64,000 nt of DNA from Deltaproteobacteria bacterium. GTDB taxonomy: Bacteria > Myxococcota > XYA12-FULL-58-9. The DNA lies in contig JACRCV010000091.1 in assembly GCA_016218825.1 (NCBI GenBank), positions 124,001 through 188,000 on the forward strand, in the 5' to 3' direction. The number at the start of each line of letters is the position of its first letter. Position 1 is the stretch's first letter. Positions 23,725-32,218 of this stretch are shown piece after piece. The translations under genes and the position numbers were made by a program. The notes beneath the pieces were generated by a model. The model was not told the DNA's origin and did not search any database. It was given only the letters and a program-made list of their open reading frames with translations.

Positions 23725-26187
23725 ATGAGCCGCGATGCACTCATTCGTGTCAGTGCCCTCCGAGTAGCGCTGCTGGCAACGCTCGCCGGTTTGTCGACGG
23801 CGTGCGTCGAGTGGTTTGCGGACGACGTCGCGATGGGCGTCTCGAGGCTGACGGTCCGCAACGTCGGTGCCATCGCCACCGCGATCGCGGCGGACACCAC
23901 GTGTGGCTTCGCGAGCCTGAAGGTCCGGAGCAACCCGAAGATCGAGCTCACCGCGGACGGTCGCGGCCGCGCCATCTGGCAGGTTTCGAATTGCCAGCTG
24001 GACTTCGGCGGCGGCACCGAGATCGCCCGCGACTGCAACGGGATCGCGACCCTCGGTCACGGGCGGGTGCGGGTCACGGCGGAGCAGGTGGTCGTAGGCC
24101 TTGTGACGGGTAACCCGGAGAGCCCGGTGGCGCCGACGACGGCGGACGCCGCGACCGTGCGGATCATCGAAGCGGTGTTCGAAGACTTCGGCGCCTCGAC
24201 CTCGGCCGGGCCGGAGATGCTGACCGCGAAGAGCGGTTCCTTGAGCGCGGTGGTCGCACCGAGGCTCGCCGCGAGCACCGACGGCATCTGCTCGATCACC
24301 ACCCCGAACGTGCACTTCTCCGACATCGCCTACGCCAACGCCGAGCTGCACGTCCGCTCCGCGTCGCAGTCCTTCGACGTCGCGGTCGAGAGCTCGAAGC
24401 TCGGCGCCGACAACGGCCGGGTCGACAGCCGGCAAAACGCCATCGGCGGCACGATCTCGGTGTGGGGCGAATCGAAGACCCTCGCCGCCATCACCGACGG
24501 CGACGGGCTGGATCCGACTTACGACGCCGCGGTGTTCGAGGCCGCGTACGCCTGCACCGAAGGCCTGGCGCTGCCGGTGTCGTTCAGCTGCGAGCTCGAG
24601 CCGGTGCTCGCCGAAGGCGCGGCGCGCCTGACGATCCTCACCGTCGGCACCCTGGCGAAGCTCGCTTCTGCCGACCAACGCTGCGGCCTCGCGAGCCCGC
24701 AGGCGCTCGCGGCCGCGGTCTGGACCGGCACCGTCGGCGAGCCCGGCGGCAAGGTGGTCACGAGCGCGGCCGGCTGCGAGCTCAGCTTCCCCGAGGCCAC
24801 CGCGATCGGCACCGACTGCGGCGGGGTGACGACCTACGTTCGGGGTCGGGCCATCATCACCGCGAAGAGCACCATCGCCGGGGTGTTGACCGGCAAGACC
24901 GAGCAGCCGGTGGTGCCGACGACGCGCGAGGCCGCCACCATCGAGGTCGAGGCCGAGCTGCACGACTTCGTGGTGTGGACGAGCAGCGCCGCCGGCTCGC
25001 TGACCTTTTACGCCGGCACCCTCTCCGGCGCGGTGACCCCGAGGCTCGGGATCGACACGAGCTTCGGCGCCTGCGCGGTGCCGACGCCGACCGCCCGGAT
25101 CGAGCGCGTGTCGCTGTCCGCCGCCAGCGCCGCCCTGGAGTCTTCCGGCTGCCGCTACGACCTCGACATCGACGGCGCCGGCCTCGAGGCCGCGAGCGGT
25201 AGCATCGGCGGGCACGAGAACTACCTCGCCGGCACGCTCGGCCTCGGTGGTCAGACCTACCAAGTGCCGCGCGACTTGCAGGGCGCGGTCTTGGACCCGA
25301 GCTACGACGCCCTGACCTTCGAGCAGAGCTTCACCTGTGACCCGAGGCTGGCCTTGGCACAGAACGATCAGGCGTGCGCCGACGCGCTCTCCAAGACCCT
25401 CGCCCAGGGCGCGGCGCGGCTCCTCATCCGCTCCGCCGGCCTGGTGGTGTTCGCGAGCGACATCGACACCCAGTGTGGCTTCGCGAGCCCGAGCGGCATG
25501 GTCCCCGCGGAGATGACCGAGCGGGCCGACGGCCAGGTGACGATGCGCTGGTCGCTCGACGCTTGCCGCGTCGGCACCGGCGCGCCGCTCAGGCTCAGCC
25601 GCGACTGCATCGGCAGCGAGAAGTACATCGACGGCTACGCGACGCTGAACGCGGTGAAGAACGTGACCGGGATGCTCACCGTCGGCGACCCGCCGGTGGC
25701 GCCGAAGACCCGGGACGCGGTGTCGTACGAGCTCGCCGCGGTGTCGTTCTCCGACTTCGCGGCCTACGAGCTCTTGGACGGCGAGACGGCGCCGGCGGCA
25801 GAGCTCCGGATCCGCTCCGGCACCCTCTCCGGCACCGTGATCCCGATCACCGGCGAGGCGCGGGAGAACCCGGGCGCGTTCTACATCGTCACCCCGCTCG
25901 CCGACTTCGAGGGTATCCGGGCGAGCAACATCGACGCGATGTTGACCGCGTTCGGGATGACCTTCCACGTGCGCATCGACGCCGCCGACCTCGACGCCTT
26001 CAACGGCTCGTACGCCGGCGTCAGCAACGCGATCGCCGGCGACCTGGTGCTCTCCGGCAAGCGCCTCACGGTCCCGGTCGACCCGAACGATCCGGTCTTG
26101 GACCCGGCCTTCGACCAAGCACAGTTCGACCGCTCCTACGCCTGCGACCCGCTGTTGCTCGCGACCGTGCCGGCTTCGGGGTTGTAG
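23725..26187 (+). CDS. Secreted lipoprotein built from three ~260-residue repeats
   Basis: An 820-residue protein with a lipoprotein signal (LLATLAGLSTAC). The rest is an internal triplication. Each unit opens with a VRNVG/ILTVG/IRSAG-type strand, then a cysteine site (TTCGFAS, QRCGLAS, TQCGFAS), a second cysteine group (CNGIA, CGGVT, CIGSE), then APTT/VPTT/APKT and a close (LDPTYDAAVFEAAYAC, LDPSYDALTFEQSFTC, LDPAFDQAQFDRSYAC). The strict cysteine positions suggest disulfides in an exported beta-rich protein. No ribosome-binding site is evident before the ATG. Unknown family; possibly surface structure or adhesion. Confidence 0.78.
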   Translation: MSRDALIRVSALRVALLATLAGLSTACVEWFADDVAMGVSRLTVRNVGAIATAIAADTTCGFASLKVRSNPKIELTADGRGRAIWQVSNCQLDFGGGTEIARDCNGIATLGHGRVRVTAEQVVVGLVTGNPESPVAPTTADAATVRIIEAVFEDFGASTSAGPEMLTAKSGSLSAVVAPRLAASTDGICSITTPNVHFSDIAYANAELHVRSASQSFDVAVESSKLGADNGRVDSRQNAIGGTISVWGESKTLAAITDGDGLDPTYDAAVFEAAYACTEGLALPVSFSCELEPVLAEGAARLTILTVGTLAKLASADQRCGLASPQALAAAVWTGTVGEPGGKVVTSAAGCELSFPEATAIGTDCGGVTTYVRGRAIITAKSTIAGVLTGKTEQPVVPTTREAATIEVEAELHDFVVWTSSAAGSLTFYAGTLSGAVTPRLGIDTSFGACAVPTPTARIERVSLSAASAALESSGCRYDLDIDGAGLEAASGSIGGHENYLAGTLGLGGQTYQVPRDLQGAVLDPSYDALTFEQSFTCDPRLALAQNDQACADALSKTLAQGAARLLIRSAGLVVFASDIDTQCGFASPSGMVPAEMTERADGQVTMRWSLDACRVGTGAPLRLSRDCIGSEKYIDGYATLNAVKNVTGMLTVGDPPVAPKTRDAVSYELAAVSFSDFAAYELLDGETAPAAELRIRSGTLSGTVIPITGEARENPGAFYIVTPLADFEGIRASNIDAMLTAFGMTFHVRIDAADLDAFNGSYAGVSNAIAGDLVLSGKRLTVPVDPNDPVLDPAFDQAQFDRSYACDPLLLATVPASGL

Positions 26188-26315
26188 CAGGGCGATTGCC
26201 CCGGGGGTTGTAGGGCCTGCAGTTTCGTGGCGCGTTGGGCTGTGATAGCGGTTGGCCTCAGCGTCGTCGCTGTCGACGCGGAGTCGGTCGCTCGTGCGGC
26301 AACGAGGCGGAGTGC

Positions 26316-28388
26316 GTGAGAAGACAGGCAGCAACCGGACAGGCGCAGGTCACGATCGCCGGCATTCGCCGCGAGCAGGCAGACGCCACGATTCGCACCT
26401 TTGCGATCTTGATGGCGCCGACGGCGCTGGCCTCGGTGTCGCGCGCGTTCACCGTGGGGTGGCAGCCGGTGCTCAGCTTGCACCTCGGCGGCCTGGTCGG
26501 CCTGCTGATCATTCTCGCCGCCGGCCGCCGTCTCTCGTTTCCGATTCGCGCCGGCCTCTTCGGCGGCATCATCCTCACCTGGGCGGTCGTTGGGATGTTC
26601 TCCTGGGGCCTCATCGGGATGGGGATCTTCCTGTTCCTGATCTGTGCGGTGCTCGGCACGATGTTCTTCGGCGCCAACGCCGGGCGCCTGCTGGTGGCCC
26701 TCGGTATCCTCGTCATCGTCGTCGCCGGCTTCGCCGTGGCGCACGGCAAGGTGACCTTCGACTTCGATATCCGCGCCTACTCGGTGTCGCCGTTCTCCTG
26801 GGGCCTCGCGGCCATGGCGTTCGCGCTCTATTCGTTCGCGCTGGTCTCGGGGCTCGGTCGCATGCACCAGGCCTTCGTCAAGGCGCTGCGGATCGTACAG
26901 GACAGCGAGGGCAAGTACCGCGAGCTGGTGCACCTCCTCCCGGAGCCGGTGCTGGAGAGCGACTGCAGCGGCCGGCTGACCTTCGCCAATGACCGGGCCG
27001 CGGAGGTGTTCGGCTACACCGCGGCCGACTTCGACGCCGGCGTCACGTTCTCGAGCCTGTTTGCCGAGAGAGACCGGCCGAAGGCCGACGAACAGCTCGC
27101 GGGCGTGCTGGCCGAGCGGACCTGGCCGGAGACCGAGCACACGATGGCCCGCAGAGACGGCAGCACCTTCGTGGCGCTGGTGCGCTGTGCTCGAATCCTT
27201 CGCGCCGACGAGGCCGTCGGCCTGCGGATCGTCATCATCGACGTCACCGCGGCGAGGCAATTGGAGCTGGAGCGCTTCCGCAACGAGAAGCTCGAGTCTC
27301 TGGGGCTGCTCGCGGGCGGCATCGCCCACGACTTCAACAACCTGTTGACCGTGATCATCGGCAACCTGTCGCTGGCGCGCGTCCAACACCCCGGTGACGT
27401 ACCCCTGGTGCGCGCGCTCACCGACGCCGAGAGCGCCAGCACCCGCGCCCGGGATCTCACCACTCAACTGCTGACCTTCTCGCGCGGTGGCGGCGTGGTG
27501 CGCGAGGTGCTGAGCCCCGGGCCGCTGCTCGTCGAGGCCGCCTCCTTCGCGTTGCGCGGCTCGGCGGTGAAGAGCGCGCTCTCGGTGCCCGATGACGTCT
27601 TCGCGGTGAACGCCAACCCCGCCCAGATCAGTCAGCTGATCAACAACCTCGCACTCAACGCCGTCCAGGCGATGCCGAACGGCGGCACGCTGCACCTGAG
27701 CCTCGCCAACGTCTCTCTGGAAGAGGACGAACCGCCGCTCACGAAGGGCCACTACGTCTGTCTCACGGTCGCCGACGAGGGCGCCGGCATTCCGCCGGAG
27801 GTGTTGCCGCACATCTTCGACCCCTACTTCACCACCAAGCCCAAGGGCAGCGGCCTCGGCCTCGCCACCGTCCACTGGATCGTGCAGCAACATCGCGGTC
27901 ACCTCGCAGTGGACTCCACCCCCGGCCGCGGCACGGTGTTCCGCATCCACCTGCCCGCCACCCCCCACGCCGCGCCGGCCCCGAAGGTTGCAGAGGCGCC
28001 CGGCAAGGCCGGCCGGGCGGCGCGCATCCTGGTGATGGATGATGAAGACCTGGTGCGCCGGGTCGCGCGAGAGATTCTGCTCTTGGCCGGCCACGAGGTC
28101 GTCGTGTGCGCCGACGGCGACGCGGCGCTGCGCCTCTACGCCGAGGCCGGCGCCGGCGGTCGTCCCTTCGAGCTCGTCATCACCGACGCCACGGTTCCGG
28201 GCGGCATGGGCGGCCACGAGCTCGCCCGCGCGCTCCGAAAGATCGACCCCAACGCCAAGGTCGTCCTGTCCACCGGCTACAGCAGCAACGACAAGGACCT
28301 CGGCGTGGTGGAGTTCAACGGCACCGCCAGCAAGCCGTATACCGCCGAGCGGCTGCTGGCCGTCGTCGACGCGGTGCTGCAGCAATAA
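26316..28388 (+). CDS. Membrane PAS histidine kinase with C-terminal receiver domain
   Basis: A 690-residue hybrid sensor. Five to six hydrophobic segments form the N-terminal input part. A PAS domain follows (YRELVHLLPEPVLESDC, NDRAAEVFGYT), then the phosphoacceptor helix with GGIAHDFNNLL. The ATP-binding domain has N-box NLALNAVQAMPNGG, DEGAGIP and GSGLGLATVHW. The receiver at the end has MDDED, the phosphoacceptor Asp in ITDATVPG, and SKPYT (Lys). No output domain is present, so it must pass the phosphate on or signal by contact. The longer upstream frame begins at a TTG and looks non-coding; the GTG used lies after an AGGCGGAG stretch. Confidence 0.9.
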   Translation: MRRQAATGQAQVTIAGIRREQADATIRTFAILMAPTALASVSRAFTVGWQPVLSLHLGGLVGLLIILAAGRRLSFPIRAGLFGGIILTWAVVGMFSWGLIGMGIFLFLICAVLGTMFFGANAGRLLVALGILVIVVAGFAVAHGKVTFDFDIRAYSVSPFSWGLAAMAFALYSFALVSGLGRMHQAFVKALRIVQDSEGKYRELVHLLPEPVLESDCSGRLTFANDRAAEVFGYTAADFDAGVTFSSLFAERDRPKADEQLAGVLAERTWPETEHTMARRDGSTFVALVRCARILRADEAVGLRIVIIDVTAARQLELERFRNEKLESLGLLAGGIAHDFNNLLTVIIGNLSLARVQHPGDVPLVRALTDAESASTRARDLTTQLLTFSRGGGVVREVLSPGPLLVEAASFALRGSAVKSALSVPDDVFAVNANPAQISQLINNLALNAVQAMPNGGTLHLSLANVSLEEDEPPLTKGHYVCLTVADEGAGIPPEVLPHIFDPYFTTKPKGSGLGLATVHWIVQQHRGHLAVDSTPGRGTVFRIHLPATPHAAPAPKVAEAPGKAGRAARILVMDDEDLVRRVAREILLLAGHEVVVCADGDAALRLYAEAGAGGRPFELVITDATVPGGMGGHELARALRKIDPNAKVVLSTGYSSNDKDLGVVEFNGTASKPYTAERLLAVVDAVLQQ

Positions 28389-28401
28389 CCGACCGCCCTC
28401 C

Positions 28402-28472
28402 GAGAAGTGCCTGGCACCTCTTGAGGCTCCGAGAAGTGCCTGGCACCTCTTGAGCGGCACCTCTTGAGCGGT
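28402..28472 (+). repeat. REP-like GTGCC-T-GGCAC repeat cluster, second copy
   Basis: Two direct copies of GAGAAGTGCCTGGCACCTC (28402 and 28431), followed by TTGAG-type tails and one further GGCACCTCTTGAGCGG unit. The head equals that of the array at 9578-9638, while the tail unit differs (CTCTTGAGC here, CTTTGCGGG there). It lies between the sensor kinase and the next gene. Confidence 0.6.
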
Positions 28473-28583
28473 TTGCGAGGATAGTCCCGTGAATTCAAGG
28501 CGGAAGAAACACAGGACAACGGCGCTGCACCTCCCGATACTGAAGATGCGAGATTAGCAAGACCTTGGAGGACGTGTAGGCGC

Positions 28584-30095
28584 ATGGAGCCAGGCGGCAT
28601 CAAGAAGGGGATGGGCGGCGTCGGCCTGGAGGCTCTCCTCCGGCGGTCGGCCGTGACCCCCGAGAAACCCGCGTTGAAGACCGAGGCGCCGGTCTTGCAG
28701 CCGGGGTTGGGGCCGCTCACCGGCGCGATCCCGACCGCCACGGTGACCCCCGGCGCCGGCCTCAACGGCGTCGTCGACATCATGAGCGTCGACCCGAGCG
28801 GCGCCGATGCCTATCAGCGCGAGCTCGGCGATCGGCTGGTGACCGCGGGCGCGGCGGGCTACAGCGTTCCGGCGCAGCAGTCCCTCGTGACGTTCCTCGA
28901 CCGTCAGGCGACCGCCGCGGACGGCACCGCCCGCCTGGTGACGGCCAGAGACGACCTCCGCTTCGCGCTCTCCGGGGTCAAAGCGGACACCCGACTCTTG
29001 AGCGAATGCTTCGGGCGCCACGGCCTGCAGCTCTTGCCCTCCGATCCAATCCCCACCGGCAAGAGCTCGCTGCAGATCGATCGCACCGAGTTCCGCAGCT
29101 TCCTGCGGACCGAAGCCGCACGCACCGCCGGGGTGATCGACACCAAGATCGCCTCCGGGATCTTCCACCGCCTCGGCGCCGCCGTCGACCCGCAAGACGT
29201 CGACTGGTGCAAGGGCGAGCTCAAGCGCCTCGAGGTGCGAGGCGACCTCACCGTCAAGTCCGGCGACGCCAAGACCGCGAGACGGCTCACCGGCTTCCTC
29301 GCCAAGCTGGCCCCCGAAGCGGTCGGGGCGCGCGAGTTCTTCGTGACGCTGCGCGACATGGGCAAGCGCGGCTTCGACGACGCGAGCGTCAGCGCCGCGA
29401 AGGACTTGATCGTCCGCTGCAACGACAACGACGACGCCTTGTTCATGGCGCGCCGGGTCGTGCGGCACGAGCGGAAGATGGCGTTGGCCGGTCCGGACAA
29501 TCAGAGCGCGGCCGCCCGCGCCCAAATCGAAGCGGCCGCCGCCGAGCTGTTGGGCGAGCTGGATCGAAAGCTCGCCGGCCGGCTCGACCGGTACGACAAG
29601 CGCCAAGAGCTGCGGTCGTTGCGCCGCGCCGGCAAGCTCGACTCCCGCCAGTTCATGGCGATGCAAGGCGCGTTGGCCGCGAGCCGGACGCCGGAGGACT
29701 ACGCGGTCCTGTCGCTGCACGCCGCGGTGGCGCTGAGGCTCATGTCGACCCAGATGATGCTCGACCAGGCCTGGGACGACGTCTGGAAGACCATCACAGA
29801 GAACATGACCGACGACCTGCGCGACTCGCAGGGTCGGATCATCGAGAGCGTCGGCGAGCGCGAGCTGAAGCGGATGCTGCGCGCCCAGACGCTCTTGCGC
29901 GACCTCACGCGCGCCCTGAAGAAGGTCCGGATGGGGCCCAAGGAACGCAAGGCTCTCGACGTGCGCTCCTGGGCAAACGGCTTGACCCAGCTGGTGCTGG
30001 CGCACCTGTGCGGCGAGGCCGACTCGTCCCGCCGTGCCGAGCTCGTGGCGGCGTTGAACGGCGCCGAAGCCGCCCGCGTCCACGCCGGCAGGTAA
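28584..30095 (+). CDS. Hypothetical alpha-helical protein
   Basis: A 503-residue protein without signal peptide or membrane segment. The first ~60 residues are flexible (EKPALKTEAPVLQPGLGPLTG); the remainder is a long run of amphipathic helices rich in Arg, Lys, Asp and Ala, with Asp-containing turns (FHRLGAAVDPQDVDW, NDNDDALFMARRV). GGAGG lies 12 bases before the ATG. It shares no recognised domain with characterised enzymes. The gene converges on mutY across a 256-base gap containing competing inverted repeats. Cytoplasmic or secreted without signal; unknown. Confidence 0.68.
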   Translation: MEPGGIKKGMGGVGLEALLRRSAVTPEKPALKTEAPVLQPGLGPLTGAIPTATVTPGAGLNGVVDIMSVDPSGADAYQRELGDRLVTAGAAGYSVPAQQSLVTFLDRQATAADGTARLVTARDDLRFALSGVKADTRLLSECFGRHGLQLLPSDPIPTGKSSLQIDRTEFRSFLRTEAARTAGVIDTKIASGIFHRLGAAVDPQDVDWCKGELKRLEVRGDLTVKSGDAKTARRLTGFLAKLAPEAVGAREFFVTLRDMGKRGFDDASVSAAKDLIVRCNDNDDALFMARRVVRHERKMALAGPDNQSAAARAQIEAAAAELLGELDRKLAGRLDRYDKRQELRSLRRAGKLDSRQFMAMQGALAASRTPEDYAVLSLHAAVALRLMSTQMMLDQAWDDVWKTITENMTDDLRDSQGRIIESVGERELKRMLRAQTLLRDLTRALKKVRMGPKERKALDVRSWANGLTQLVLAHLCGEADSSRRAELVAALNGAEAARVHAGR

Positions 30096-30096
30096 G

Positions 30097-30256
30097 CGTT
30101 CACGGGGTCATCACCATGGCTCTCGTAACTGGCCGTAGACGCGAAGGATTCGGCTTTGCCGGTCCTGAGCGTGGGGCTCACGGGGGACGTAGAGCCGCGC
30201 CACAACGCCTTGTTTTCGCCGAGGATCTTCTCGCGGCGGGCGGTCCCCCGTGAACG
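30097..30256. repeat. Competing inverted repeats between convergent genes
   Basis: The segment GTCCCCCGTGAACG at 30243-30256 can pair perfectly over 11 bases either with TCACGGGGGAC at 30178-30188 or with CGTTCACGGGG at 30097-30107; both pairings cannot form together. No gene was identified in this 256-base gap. Could be an attenuator-like switch or a bidirectional end of transcription. Confidence 0.4.
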
Positions 30257-30351
30257 GTAACAGCTGAAGCGCCGGCGTTCCTCCGCCCCACAAGCCCGAG
30301 ACCATCCGTTCGTTGACCGGGCGGTTGCGGCCCGCCTCTTGGTGCTCACCG

Positions 30352-31494
30352 TCAGGGTCGCAGCTTCGCTTGCGTCGCGACGATAGCCTTGCGCGCCAGC
30401 GCCGACAGCGGCGCGGCGAGAGGATCGGGCCACAACCTGGACCGGCTTCGCGGCGCTGCGATCTTCGCCCCCGCCCGCCCGGGGCCGGGGACGGGGACGG
30501 GGGGTGGGGTCAGGAGCGCGGCCGGCGCGCGCGCCGGGACATAGACCACGGCGGTCACGTCGCGGTGCGTGAGCTGATGCTCGACCTTGGCGATCGGACG
30601 ACCGAGCACCACCCGCAGCTGCCCTTCGAGCCGCGTCTTCGCGCCGGGCCCCGAAGCGCTCGGCAGCTCCCAGAGCCCGGCCCAGAGCCCGCCGAGCGGT
30701 CGCTGCTCGAGCCACACCCCGCGGCGACAGGACAGCCAAGCGAAGGCGACCTTCAGCCGCGACGCCACGCGGGCCTTCTTCGCGGTCGGGAATCGTTCCA
30801 CGGCGCTCGCGGCGTATGCCCGGCAATGGCGCCGGACCGGGCAGCGCGGGCACGCCGGAAGGGCGGCGGTGCAGACGATCGCACCCATCTCCATCAGGGC
30901 CTGGTTCAGATCTCCGGGCGCCTCGCCCTGCGCCAACGCCTCGGCCAAGCGCCAAATCCCGGCGTCACCGTCCTGCGCGGCGTCGATCATCCACAGGCGC
31001 GAGAACAGCCGGACGACGTTGCCGTCGACGACCGGCGCCGCTTCGCCGAACGCGATCGAGGCGATGGCCCCGGCGGTGTAACGCCCGATGCCGGGGAGCG
31101 TGCGCAGCGCCGCCAAAGCACGGGGCAGCTCGCCGCGATGCTCACGAACGACGACCTCTGCCGCCCGGTGAAGGTTCTGCGCCCGGCGGTAGTAGCCGAG
31201 CCCGGCCCAGGCCTCGCACACCTCCAGCGTCGAGGCCGCCGCCAAAGCCGCGATGGTCGGAAAGCGCGCCAGGAACACCGGGTAGCGCGGCAGCACGGTC
31301 TTGACCTGGGTCTGCTGCAGCATGATCTCGCTCACCCAGACGGCGTACGGGTCGGCGGTCCGGCGCCACGGCAGGTCGCGCCTGCTTGCCCGGTAGAAAG
31401 CCAACAGGCGGCGCCGCAACTCCGCGAGCTCCTTGGCGTCGACCGCCGCCGGGCCCGCCGCCGCCCGCCTCTGGTCGCTCTTACCCTTCGGCAC
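30352..31494 (-). CDS. mutY: A/G-specific adenine glycosylase
   Basis: Removes adenine mispaired with 8-oxoguanine (base excision repair). The 380-residue protein has LPWRR, EIMLQQTQV (catalytic Glu56), the helix-hairpin-helix LPGIGRYTAGAIASIAFG and catalytic Asp157 in VVDGNVVR. The four-cysteine [4Fe-4S] loop follows the MutY spacing C208-x6-C215-x2-C218-x5-C224. The C-terminal NUDIX-like part recognising 8-oxoG follows (RRGVWLEQRPLGGLWAGLWELP). The start codon overlaps the end of the ABC ATPase gene by 14 bases, so it belongs to the UbiB-ABC-mutY run. Confidence 0.95.
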   Translation of the reverse strand: MPKGKSDQRRAAAGPAAVDAKELAELRRRLLAFYRASRRDLPWRRTADPYAVWVSEIMLQQTQVKTVLPRYPVFLARFPTIAALAAASTLEVCEAWAGLGYYRRAQNLHRAAEVVVREHRGELPRALAALRTLPGIGRYTAGAIASIAFGEAAPVVDGNVVRLFSRLWMIDAAQDGDAGIWRLAEALAQGEAPGDLNQALMEMGAIVCTAALPACPRCPVRRHCRAYAASAVERFPTAKKARVASRLKVAFAWLSCRRGVWLEQRPLGGLWAGLWELPSASGPGAKTRLEGQLRVVLGRPIAKVEHQLTHRDVTAVVYVPARAPAALLTPPPVPVPGPGRAGAKIAAPRSRSRLWPDPLAAPLSALARKAIVATQAKLRP

Positions 31495-32218
31495 CGAGCT
31501 CTCTCCCGGTCGCGAACGCGCGCGCCTCCGGACGGACCGCGGTCGCCAGATCCGCCGGCCGGCCGTCGTAAACCGTCTCCCCGCCCTTGAGCATCAGCAC
31601 GCGATCGGCGAGCGGCAAGATCGCCGGCAGATCGTTGCAGACGATGATGGTCGCGGTGTCTTTGCCGCAGCTGATCAGGGCTATCAAGTCGAGGATGCGG
31701 CACGCCGAGACCGGATCCAGCCCGGCGACCGGCTCGTCGAACAACGCCACCGCGGGCGTCACCACCGTGGCCCGGGCGACGCCGACCCGCTTCTGCATCC
31801 CTCCCGACAGCTCGCGCGGCAGCTTCAACGCCGCGTCGCTCAAGCCGACGTCGGCGAGGCGCGCAGAGACCCGATCGCGGATCTCGGTCTCGGCGAGACC
31901 GCGGCGGCGGAGCGGAAAGGCGACGTTCTCGAACACCGAGAGGCCGTCGAAGAGGGCGTCGTTCTGAAACGCCATGCCGATCTGCCGCTGCCACGAGAGG
32001 GCGGCGTCGCCCGTCAGGTTGTCGACCCGCGCCCCGTCCGCCCAGATCTCACCGGCCGCGATCGGCACCAACCCGGCGATGGCCTTCAGGCACAGGGTCT
32101 TGCCGGCCTCGGGGGGACCGATGACGCCGAGCAGCTCGCCGTTCGCGACCTCGGTGCAGACGTCGGCGAGCAAGTCGCGCTCCCGGGAGCGCACGAACAG
32201 ATGGCGAATGGAGATCAC
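31481..32218 (-). CDS. MlaF-like ABC transporter ATPase, orphan
   Basis: A 245-residue cytoplasmic ATPase. Walker A is GPPEAGKT, the signature LSGGMQKRVGVAR is that of the MlaF/Ttg2A lipid-transport group, and Walker B is VALFDEPVAGLDP. The usual switch-region His (THD) is replaced: the sequence reads IVCNDLP, so Asn stands where His is expected. The GTG start overlaps the UbiB-family stop (GTGA). No permease or MCE-domain gene is next to it, so the partner must be elsewhere or the protein acts without one. The changed switch residue may slow ATP hydrolysis. Confidence 0.85.
   Translation of the reverse strand: MISIRHLFVRSRERDLLADVCTEVANGELLGVIGPPEAGKTLCLKAIAGLVPIAAGEIWADGARVDNLTGDAALSWQRQIGMAFQNDALFDGLSVFENVAFPLRRRGLAETEIRDRVSARLADVGLSDAALKLPRELSGGMQKRVGVARATVVTPAVALFDEPVAGLDPVSACRILDLIALISCGKDTATIIVCNDLPAILPLADRVLMLKGGETVYDGRPADLATAVRPEARAFATGRELGAEG

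Noticed and set aside
23677-28460. Long minus-strand frames opposite the triplicated lipoprotein and the sensor kinase
   Set aside because: Both are shadows; the kinase shows all catalytic boxes on the plus strand.
30111-30305. 64-codon minus-strand frame as a transposase remnant
   Set aside because: No recognisable domain, no ribosome-binding site and no terminal repeats.
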